NCBI GenBank assembly: GCA_021397835.1
Contig: JAJFZO010000579.1
Span: forward strand, 1,069,001-1,133,000
Reading direction: 5' to 3'
Length of the DNA stretch: 64,000 bases
Origin: Moringa oleifera
Taxonomy: Eukaryota > Streptophyta > Magnoliopsida > Brassicales > Moringaceae
Position 1 is the stretch's first letter; each line of letters starts with the position of its first letter. The translations under genes and the position numbers were made by a program. Below are positions 40,401 through 52,400 of this stretch, piece by piece. The notes under the pieces are model-generated. The model did not search any database. It saw only the letters and a program-made list of their open reading frames with translations, and was not told the origin of the DNA.

Positions 40401-43400
40401 CTAATAGTTTGGTATTCATTTATTCTAATTTCAACTTCTTTGAAAAATCTGACGGTTTGTTCCTTTAAATCTCAAAAATTGAACCTTAACATCTTGCATA
40501 CTTTATCAATGTTTCTTACTATTTGCTGTGCCACCTCTTGACTCGCTTCTGGACTTGTGCCATAATCAATTGCCAAGGGTTGGTGTGACAATTCAGCAAT
40601 CCCTTTTTTCCTCCTTTCCAATTTTCACAATTTGTTTATCTTCTTTTATTTCTTCCCTGTCACTTACAAACTCTAGTAAAACCAACCCATCTTCTTCTAA
40701 AGCCTAAGTATCACCCAACCTCTCACCTTTTTTAGGATGATCTTCCTTTCCCTCCTAACTTGCTATCTTTCTTCCCATAGATTCGCACATCTACCTTAAC
40801 TACAATTTCCTCCCATTGTAGTTTCTATTGATTTTTCTTGCATCAAAAGATTCAACTTTATCTTTGAATATCTTTCTTGCGCGACTCCTCCTTAGCATCT
40901 TCTACTTTATTTTCACCTATTTTTGAACTTCTATCTGGTCAAAAGCTAATCCACCTCATTCATCACAATCTACTATCTCTTCTTTTTTCGATGTTGACTT
41001 GATCTCACACTGATTAGCTTTCGAGAAGACTGCACTGACTGCCAAATCCTTTTTCTTTTTGAAATCTAATACTCGACTCAGCGAAATACCCGAATCATTT
41101 GAAACTTGATCCAAGTTATGCAATGAGTTTTCACCTTGTTAAATCCATTATGCCTTTTCCTTTATCGAAGTCCATGCCCAAATTGTTAACTCCATTGGGC
41201 TTAAGGATATATTCCTAACTCGACCAAGCTTTTGACTCGCCTCCTTCCTCAAGCATCGTCTTCTTTAACCGGTTTGGTGGTTTTGCTCTTTGTTGCTCTT
41301 CATCTCCTTTCTAACTACAACATCTTTCCAAGATTTTAACACTTTTTTGTTTTCATTTTCACCCAAAGCCAAATCCCTCAACTATGGTGAAATTTGCAAC
41401 TTCAAGCTGGGCAAGATACGTCCATGGACAACCCTAACTCTTCTCTTCCTCTATTTTCTGCAAGAGTTGCTCTGACCATCTCTCTCCTTGCCTATGATGG
41501 GAAATGTTTCTACTATAGAAGATTTTTTATGCTAGCACTTTCCTCCACTAACCAAAGCAATCTCCTCCCCGTGGAAAAGGAAATGAACTTGCCCGTTTAG
41601 GTTGAATTTCTGCAAGTTGCAAGTGCTTTCCTCCATTGTTAATCTTTACTCCTAAAAGAAGCATTTTACTTCCTCTCCTCTACCTTCATTGCCATTCCTC
41701 CTTTCCATTTGCCAGAAGCAACTTCTCCAAGTTACTTTGCTCCTTGATTTTCAATAAAAAATCTCCTTTCCCCCCAATCTCAAGCTCCACTGCCTTCTTT
41801 TCTACTAGGATGGTGCAAATCACCATTTTTTTCGTACAAGTTCCCTCCATATAGGAATTTCAAAATTTAAAGTTCAAATCTCTATAACTTACAGTCAGAT
41901 TGATGATCTCTTAGATGTTGAGTTACTTAAGAAGGGAATTCCCTAAAATATGAAGACACCAGACTATATAAGTTAGGATCGAAGCAATTATTAAGTGACA
42001 CCATTTGGAGGGATCATTCCGTCTAATGGTGCATATTATGGAAGATGTCTAAAATAAAGCAAAAAAAGAGAAAAAAATGGTGCTCTTATGGAAGAATGAC
42101 ACATTTTGGAAAATTGGCTCTTGTTTAGACACCCAATGACTAAGCAAGATCTTTTTTGTCAAAAAGCAAGTATTTATTTATATTGTATATACGTGGCACC
42201 AAGGGGATGCCTCTCATATACATGTATAGGTAGCCGTTAAGAGGTTGGAATTTCTAATACTTCTATATGATCCTCCTCATATGCAAAATATTCTTATGTT
42301 GCCTAATTTCAAAACCTTAACCCCCTATCTTTACAAACCAATAGGGGGGTTAAAAAGTCCTCAAATTCCTCCCCCTCCACAGCATCCAAAAAGCAAGCAA
42401 TGAAATCATTACGGTCTCTTATATTTGATACTCCTAAAACCAGCCCATGCAAACAACTCTGCAACCACTAGACTAGAGACCGCTCACTTACAGTTCAAAA
42501 TTGTCAATATACTTTCTCAAACTTGTCTTGTTCACTTGCACCAAGGAAGAAAGGGTTGAACCAGCTCTCTTAGTTCCTTACATAAATAGTACTTATTTAC
42601 CATGACATTACCTTTTTTTTAAAAAGAAAATTCAATCGTTAATGATGTTCCCTATATTGCTTCCCGAGCAAAGAAGGCATGTTACATGAAACCCTTGCTT
42701 TCAATACTAATTTATGTGCAAACCCTTATGCTTCTTCATGTTGTTGGAACTCATCAACCTTATTGAGGAACGATTTGACTGAAAAAATTTTTATCTTGAT
42801 CCCTTGCCCCAAATAACTATATCCTCCTTTTTAGTGTCAGTCTTAGTTGCATATATTTGCTCATAAAACTATCCAAATTATGTCACCTCCCAGTCTTGCG
42901 CCTTCCTCTTAAAATTCACCACCCAAGACACCTTATCAATATGTACTACCATATTATCACTCACCTAGTCTTCATTATTAGAAACTAAGCAGTATAAGGG
43001 GATAAGTTTCCATGACAGATTTCTCCAAACACTAAAGATTATGCCAAACATAATAGTAGCCCTCTTACCAAGCTTAAAACCCATCCATGAGTAAAACTCC
43101 ACCCACCACTTCCTTCCCATAAAGCTCCCTCACTAAGATCGTAATTAGCCACCCTCCTCTAACCCATATTAAGGCTCTAATACTCTCCTCCACAGGCTAT
43201 TCTTCTTCTCAATAATCTTTCATAACCACTTTCCAAAAAGTGTAATATTAAAGGATTAAAGATATTTTGTACCTAACTCTTCCTTTCGCCATTGCTTTCT
43301 TAACAATCTCCCACGTGGGTGAGTGTGGGTTTGAGTTCGTGTACTAAGTAAGATTTGAGTTCATGCTTATATCCTTTTGCCTTTCAATGTAGAAGATTTT

Positions 43401-46400
43401 ACGGTGGATTTGAAGAGAAATCCATGCCATTTGTAATTTGGTTGTAGTGGATTTTTCTCATCATTTGGCTAACATTTTGGCTAGTGCAAACATGCAAATA
43501 TTCATTTTCCTCTTCTCTTTTTTTGTTTTCTTATTTTCTGTTTTGTGTCATGTGTATATAGTTGTTGTTCATTCATTGATTGGTTCTTATATATCCACAA
43601 GATATTCACAATAAAGGATGCAATTATTGGAGTATACTTGATTTTTGGAAAATGGTTTAAGGATTTAGGCATGATGATAATGGGTTCACATAGCTTTTTA
43701 AGTTGGGGGATGACATCCTATTTGCTAGCATTTTGATATCTCCATTATCAAAAAGAAGGGGACTACAAAATGGGGATACCCTTGTCTTTATCCTCTAAAG
43801 GGATGAATGATGCATTTGGATCATAATGAGATTAAATGTACACAAATGAGCATCCAATTAGCTTCATATATCAGTTACAACACTTATTGCCCAAATGAGG
43901 GCTTCTTAACCTTCTGGCAAAACAAGTAGACTTATTTTTAACCAAAACAGAAAGAAAAGACTAACAGGCCATGACGGGTGAATCATCACATTCCTATAGC
44001 TGAAGACGAAGGAGTAAGGAAACAAAATGAACCCTCACAAATCACATAATAATGGGGTTTCACTTCCTATGACAAATGTCTAGGTGTAAGGTGTAAGAAA
44101 ATTTTCAAATGAGTTCTTCCACGGCCCACAATTCCCATGGATAACCCTATTATTATTCCGTTTGTGTGAGTTGGGCAATCTAAACTTATTCTCGAAAACA
44201 TTCAAGCTTATTAGATATTTATGAAGATTTTTCATAATTATGCACCATGTTCTTTATGTTGGCTAGTATGAAGACAAAGCACTTAAAAATGCTTAAAAAG
44301 TGTTTTGATTGGATAGTTATGAAGAGATTAATAATCTCAAGCTTATGAGACTAATGGAAGCAAATTAGAGCAAGTATTTCTGGTATGATAAAAGTGGCTT
44401 GCCAAGTGCATTTTCATTTTAAAATATTAGTATTTTGATAAATATGTATTTTTGTCAGGATTAGAAGGACCGGAGAGCTTTTGACTCATATACGCACTTT
44501 GAAAATGTATGGGTGGGAGCTTCTGTTTACTGGTTGGTTAAAGGAGACAAGATCCTTAGAAGTGAAGCACTTAGCTGTATGATGCCATACTTCTATTCTT
44601 GGAGTTTTTAAGAGTTATTGATAAGCTATCTTCCCTGTAGCCTTAGCGTTCTTATGGTTTGCAATAACTGTGTTTTGACCTTTCTCCTTAGACACGGAAG
44701 TACTTGGATGCCTGGTGTGTGTTCTTTTGGGCTACTACACCAACTCTTTTCTCTCTGTTCACTTTCGGACTTTTTACATTGCTGGGAAATCAACTTGATG
44801 CGGCAATGGTACTATGAGTCTACTTCAGCTGCTTTATGTATAGTTATCCCTTTTCTACCTCTTTTGTGGTCTGTGGGAATCTTGTGATAACTGTTTGGAA
44901 AGTTACTATCATTGAGAATCATTATTGCAGGTCTTCACTTGTCTAGCTCTGTTCAATAGTTTGATCTCTCCTCTCAATTCATTCCCATGGGTTATTAATG
45001 GATTGATTGATGTGAGTTGTCCTTTTTCCCTTAATTTTAAAGTGTAGCTTTTCAATATTTTATAGTTCCTTATAGATGTGTTGCTTCTTCTTCTATTTAT
45101 CTCAGGCCTTCATATCTATAAGGCGGTTGAGCAGGTTTCTTTGCTGTATGGAGCTTAAACCTTTTACTTCAAATCATCCTGATTGTGTGTATGAAGACAT
45201 GGCTGTTGTCATGCATGATGTATGTGGTGCTTGGTCGACTAGCAATGACGAGCAACCAAATTTGATATTGAATCATATATCTCTGGGCCTACCTAAAGGA
45301 TCATTTGTTGTTGTCATTGGAGAGGTCAAATATCTATTCACATTGTCTTACTTCTCTATTTCTCTAGCGTTACTTTATTTCTTTTGCCTTTCCTCTATTA
45401 TTATTATGGTAAAGAGTTTTAAGATGTTTTGTTTAGTTCATGTGATTCTACATTGTCTAGTGTCTCACTGTTTTTTGTCTTTAGATCCCAGCTAGTTTGG
45501 TGGCTAATGGGGATATCATTGCTTTGACTCCCTTTAAAACTTGCGTAGGGAAGATAGAATTTTCCATCATAGTTAAATAGAAGTAATTGTATGATGACCT
45601 TCAATGCTTTATGCAAGAACAAGTTAATTTGATTATGAAATGTTAGAGAAATAACACGGATTGTCTTGAGAAGAATATCATTGATTAATTTATAAGCAAT
45701 ACACATTGAAATATGATGGAAATTGATACTTTTAACTATAAGCTTTGAACCCCATGCAATACATGGGAAATTGTCATTAATGAATGTAGAAATTTAAAAT
45801 TATGAAATAAATAACTAAACATCAAATATAGTGTTTGAGAAAGAAATACATATAACTATACTTTGATCATTTATAATATGGTTTTCAAAAGACACACAAG
45901 TAATTATATTTCTCTAAAACAAAATAGTGGATGTTTATGATTCATTATTTCAAATTAACCTATCCTTTTTGGCAGCAATTTTATAGCTCATCTAAAATAG
46001 ATGTATTCTAAAAAAAAAACTACATAACAAGATAATTAGTAGATTATATTAGGTTAACAAGGACATAATCAGTGGAAAAAGTTAGCTAGTAATTACACTA
46101 ACAATAAACAAGGAAATTAGCTGCTGAAACTTGTTATGTATGTGACAAAGAAAATAAATACAATGCTAAGACGGAGGGAGTAAAAATAAATAAAGGTTCA
46201 TGTTATTGTTTACATGAAAAACTTACATTGTAATATATAGACATAAATATGTGTGTTATCTATCAGTATACACGCCTTTAGTCAACATGATATATGTGAA
46301 TATCTAATTTAAAATAGAATTTATTTGATTTTGTTAAGTTTTGTATATATATATATATATATATAACATATGATTTCTTTTATGGAAATTTCCTAATCTA

Positions 46401-49400
46401 CTATTAAGTGACAATAATTATGAATTGTAAAATAAATCATGTGTTAGGTGAAAAAGAAAAAATTATAATTACACTAAAAGACTAGTAGAAAAAAAGTGAC
46501 CGTATCAATAGAAAGAACCAAAAGATACAGCATCCAAATTGACATCTGCATGGATGTATAGATGCATGTTTCTTATACAATTCATGGATGAATTGATAAA
46601 AATTGATGAATTGGTTACTTCAAGCGAAACTATCTAGTACCTAAGATATGATTATTTTCTATCTTTTCTGTTGAAACCAATGGCTTGCCTCCTTTGTACT
46701 TTGAAAAATAATAATGGAGGAGAAAAAGGGCGTGTGACTTTTTCAGGAAGTAAATTATGGTTTTGAGGTGATGTAATTCATAAGACTTCCCTCATCAGTT
46801 GATGCTATTAAAGAACATGGCAAGTAACGTATTTCGACTTGCCAATTGTAGAATTACTACATCATCAACTAGCTTACGCCTTTAAGAGGTGATTCAGTGT
46901 TTTGTAGTGGCAGTTTTACCTGTCCAATTCGGAAAGAGAAAATAGTATTTTCTTCTTAGTCTTTGGAAGTGGTCTCTGTCAGATCTGTCACTAAGTAGAA
47001 CGAACAAGCCAACTACTTTTAGACTTCTTTCTTGTAACTAAAATAGGAAAGAACCAGACTGGACATTTGGATGAATAGTGCTGCCACAAAGGCAGTGGCT
47101 AATACTTAAGCAACAATGTTATTTTTGAAGCTGGCTGTAACAACTAGAAATAGCTGATCACCTAGAATGGCATCAGAAGTAGGTGATTCAACAAGTTTTT
47201 TAACATAACAAAATGGGTCTCGGGCCTTGGAACAAGAATTCCACCTAGAGGAACACAAGGAATCACATCAAATTTGTAGTCTTGTAAAGAGAGCTGATAT
47301 TTCATTAAGGTAATTTTGATGAAAACATGGAATTTTATGTGAAATGTAAGTTTAGATATGCATGTGGCCAATTTGTGAACTAAACAAGGAGCATCATGCT
47401 TAGCAATCAAATGTTTTTTACTTGTAAAGCATGGAAAATAATGATTCTTTCACCTTGCTGTGATGATGATTCTTGTCACAAATTTACTTGATCTACTTTC
47501 CAATCTTTTGTTAAGTTGCTTGTTTGCAAATATCATTCATACATGGGACTACAGAATATTTTAAATGAAATTAGGGAAAAAGGTAAGGAAAATTTCCATA
47601 TTTCTATATAACAAGGGTTGTATAATGAGCAGATGGGTGGTGGTTATGTTATGATGAGATATGGTTCTCAACGGTGCCCTTCTTATGGATCTGTTCAAAG
47701 CTGAGGTGAATCATACTTATCAGTCTTGAGTCAAGTCCATGAGCCCGTAATGACGGGCTTCTCAGGCTCATTAGAAAGATAAATGCATTAGACAGTTTTT
47801 TGAAAGTTTGACAGTAGGAAGAGAAAGTTTTGATCATAGGCATGTACAAATATTAGATGGACATAGCCAGAGGATTGTTCAATGTGTGAACAAGGGAAAT
47901 AGAAGTTGCAGTTAATTGAAGGTAAGAAAGAGCATTCAGGGATGCACCATTATCTATTTAGAGGACTGCAACATAAAAGTCGTCTTATGAGAAAAAATAT
48001 TTGCTTTTTGTGTTATCTATAGTTGCCTTTTTCTTGACTCAAAGTAGTCTTTTTGTTGTTGGTTGCCTTTGCCTACTGAAGAAAAACAATAGCCAAATAT
48101 GAATAGAATTTTTTATTTGTGTTTTCATTAGAAAAGTTTACAATTTGCAGAGCACAATGACAACTTATTACTAAATTACATATGGGAGAAATCTCTCTAG
48201 AAGAAATTAGAATTTAAAGCCAAATTTTAAGCAACTAAATCAAGAAAGAAATCGAATATTTTATAGTTGTACAATCCATATTTCAAGTTATCATTGCACC
48301 TTTTTCCTTGCACAAGTGATAGTTAGGGACCTTTTCGGATCTCAGCCAATACAACTGCTCCCAAGTTTGTTGCATTTATTGGTAACCATACTTGACTTTG
48401 TTAGACTTATCTAGTGAAAGACAAATACGAATTGCTATAGGTTTTTAGACATTCAATTTCAATGATGAAAACTCAATTTCAAATCATTATCTGAATCCTA
48501 TATAAGGATAATGGGCGTGTCTCATACTTTCATGTTTCAAATGAAAATACCAGAATATTTCTAGGAAGAAGCTTTGCTGATAGCCTCCTATCTCACAAAT
48601 CGTATCCCAACCAGTGTTCTTAAGTATACAAAGCTTTGTTAGTAGCCTCTTGTTTCATCAAACCTCATGCCAACCAATGTTCTCAAGAAGGAACACCTTT
48701 AAATACACTTAAAACCAACTATCCTACTTCCCTTTATCTCTTCTTGTCTTTGACTCCACGAACATTTGACTGCACTAGTTTGTCTATATCCTACCTTGGC
48801 AAACTAGATTGATGAGCCCACAGATGCATTTTCTTAGGGTATTCTCCAATTTGTGCAGGAAAAGGTTTGCTTCAATAAAGAAGCGAAAGAATACTCAAGA
48901 ACAAACTCAAAATCATAATAGGATCTTAAACTTAGAGAAGAATTTTGATAAATTGTATTGAACTACTTCTAATCATTACAATAAGCTAATAAAAAAATAA
49001 ACTAGAAATAAGAAACTTAAAAAGAATAGGAAACTAAAATACTAGAAATGATAAATCTAAAAAAAAAGAAAATTGACTTACACTAGGAATAAAAAACTGA
49101 GATAAAATAAACTTCAAATTGGTAACTAATCAAGTAGACTAAAATAAGAAACTAGAAATAGTTAACTAATCAAGTAAACTTAAAATAAAAAACTAATATT
49201 GGTGCGTACTGCATCAACAACCCAAATGGGTGCAAATGTTTTCACCTTCCTACAGAATGGTATTTTTTTACTATAGTTGTGTCCTTCTTTGAGCAACAAC
49301 CTTATGCATGGGAAAATTCTCCTAATGAGGAGAGCGTGAAGAAATGTTTTGGAATACTTCTCATGATCTTGTAACTCCAATCTTGCCTCACCACAAAAGC

Positions 49401-52400
49401 TTGAAATATGAAGATGGAATGAAGGGAGAAATCCAAGAACTAGAACCGACTAATTGTGTACTTTGAAAGAAGAAAATGAAGAAAGTCTCCATCATCACCA
49501 CATCTTGAAAACATGGAATAATCCTCATCTCCCAATGCAAACCTGATTAGCACTGTTAGAGAATCGAGTCAAGGCAATTCTACTTTATAAGCCTTTAAAC
49601 TTGCTTTTTTAATCTTCACACTCTTATTGCTAGTCTATTTGAACTTGCTCATAACATCCCATTTCTCATTTTTCTGATATTGTAAATATAACAATTCCTT
49701 TTTAACTTTTACTATTAATCTTTTTTAAACAAGTGTGCCTAATAGTGTACAAGAAGCATTGGAAATACTATAACGAGAAAATGCAATCCATGAAGTATAA
49801 GCCTTCTACAAAAACAAGACATTGAAGATTATGGAGTTGCCAGCAAACAAACAACCTGTTTGATGTAAATGGGTTTTGACCTTGAAGTTTTACACAAATA
49901 GAAGTAAAATAAGGCACAAGGCAAGACTTATAACAAAAGGATGCACACAGACCTTTGCCATTAACTATTAGAAGATGTTTACTCATAGCAAAGATGAACA
50001 CTATGAGAGTTTGCTGTCCTTGCCATTTCAACAACTAGATGTGAAGAATGCATTTTAATATGGACATTTGGAAAAAGAGGTCTATATGGAGCTGCCACCA
50101 AGATTCGAGGAACAACTAGGAAATGGTAAACTGTTCACAATGAAAAAATCTCTAAATGGCTTAAAACAATGTTAGTAAGCACAGATTGAAAGGTTTACTC
50201 AAACAATAATAGCATGGAGTATACTCAGTGCCAAAAGGATCATATTGCATTCAACAAACAGTCTAGTGACGGCAAGGTCAATATTTTGATTTTTTATATG
50301 GATGATATTACTTATTAGCATAAAAGTTTAAAATCAAGGACTTGAACGGCACGATATATTTCTTGGATATTGAGGTAGCTCTTTCCAATAAGAGAGTTAT
50401 TCTGATTCAAAGAAAATATACTATATACTTACTCAAAGAGATGAGGTTGTAGGCAACAAACTAACAAAGACACAAGTGGATGCAAATGTTAAATTAGGAA
50501 CTACCAAGAATGAAAAAGGTAAATGAGGAAGAAAACCAAACACTAGTTGAAGAGTTGATATATCTTTCTTATACCTGTCCAAATATTTCATTTATAGTAA
50601 GTATGGTGAGCCAACTTATGAACAAGCCAATGAAAGACCATCAATAACTTGTATACCATACATGCAGAGATTGGTTGTTGATGGCCAAAATGGACAAGCC
50701 AAAATACTAAATACTTAGCAGTTACAATATCTGTAAAATTCACATTCTTTTAGAGTGAAATATCTTCAAAATGATCTTAAGATAGTACTTGACTAGCCCT
50801 CATCATAACATCTTACTTCTAGAATTCTAGATCAGTTTTAGATAACACAAAGGCACTTAAATGACAATTTTTTTTAGATATAGCAACTATGGATAAATCA
50901 TGAATAGTTAGCAATTACAATATTTGTAAACTTCACGTTCTTTTAGAGTGAATTATCCTCAAAATGATCTCAAGATAGTACTTGACTAACCCTCAAGATA
51001 ACAACTCACTTCTAAAATTCTAGATCAATTTTAGGTAACACAGAGGTCTCATTTGAATGACAATTTTGGTAGACATGGCAACTACGAACTTACTTGAAAT
51101 AATGATGAAAAAGAATTTCTTTTTCACTTTCACTAATCTTTTATAAAAATAATAATATATTGCAAAGTAGTATTATAACAATATAATGGCAATTTAATGA
51201 TAAAATAGTGCTATAATAATTCACATAAACATAACAAACATAGTTTGAATGTCAAAATCAACATAACGAACAGTTTCTTTAAAACAAATTCATACCTTCC
51301 CATTAATACTTGAGTTTTTAGACGTTTCCCTCCCAAGATATAATGGTGCAATGAGAAGTGATCATGAGAACTTTAACACTCTTGGCGAACTAAGTAGAAG
51401 TAAAACACTATCAGAAAGCTAAAGAGCTTTGAAGGCAAAGAGAGGAGACAAAGCAAAAGAAATTCTATTCTATTTTTCGTTATGTAACTGTGTGAGGCAA
51501 ATGCCTCTATCTATAGGAGGCATGAGGAGCATTCTAGAAAAAATTTACACAAAATTAAAATTTTATGATAAATTTTCATGATAAATATTTATTTATTTAT
51601 TCTGTGGTTTAATATGTACACATCTCCAAGATTTCACGTCTAACCCATGCGGGATTACTGTTTTTAATTTTATTTTTTCCAATTAAATGGGTATACTTTG
51701 AGCAACAATTTATTATTCACTCTTTGATCATTTTGAGTATATACATATACCAAATTGATCTCCTCATGGTAGAGAATAATAACCCAATTTGAGCCACTTA
51801 AAAAAGTTAGTGGGTCCTACTTAATTTTATTCCACAAAATGGTACATTTTCATATTAAATTTCCAACTGTTGTTACTTCATCAAAAAAAAAAAAATCAAA
51901 GATGGTCCTGTGTGAATGATCTATATCTCCTTGTGTGAACAATTAGTAGGCAAAAGGACTGCTGAGATAACAATTGCATGGTTTATAGGTAAGTTGGGAA
52001 TGAAATATATCTCCGAATCAACTTGAGAAGGAGTTTCGAACATAATTTCTTCATTTATTGGGCAAAGCAAATAGTGCCCATTAATCTATAATAGCTAAGT
52101 ACAAGTGCATTCCTTCTTAGTTTAGTTAGTCTTCTCCTTTTTTAGTCTTGTTGGACTGTATTTTTATAGAGCATGAAAATTTGCAATGTCTCAACAGATT
52201 ATCTTGTGTAATATGCAAGAATCAATCAAATGGTTAGGCAAAGCAATTAGTCCACATTATTATGTAAATAGTCAATGATAGATTTATACTTTACTAGTTT
52301 AGTTTTTTTTTCCCCCCTTTTAGGCTGTATATTTGTCGAGTTGTAATGTGTCTCTTCTATTCAATGAAAATGTGACAAACATATTTTTCTAAATATCAAG

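Noticed and set aside
47742..47759. 7-bp hairpin AGCCCGT/ACGGGCT as a terminator or small RNA
   Set aside because: A single short stem in a plant intron without U-tract or longer precursor fold is expected by chance.
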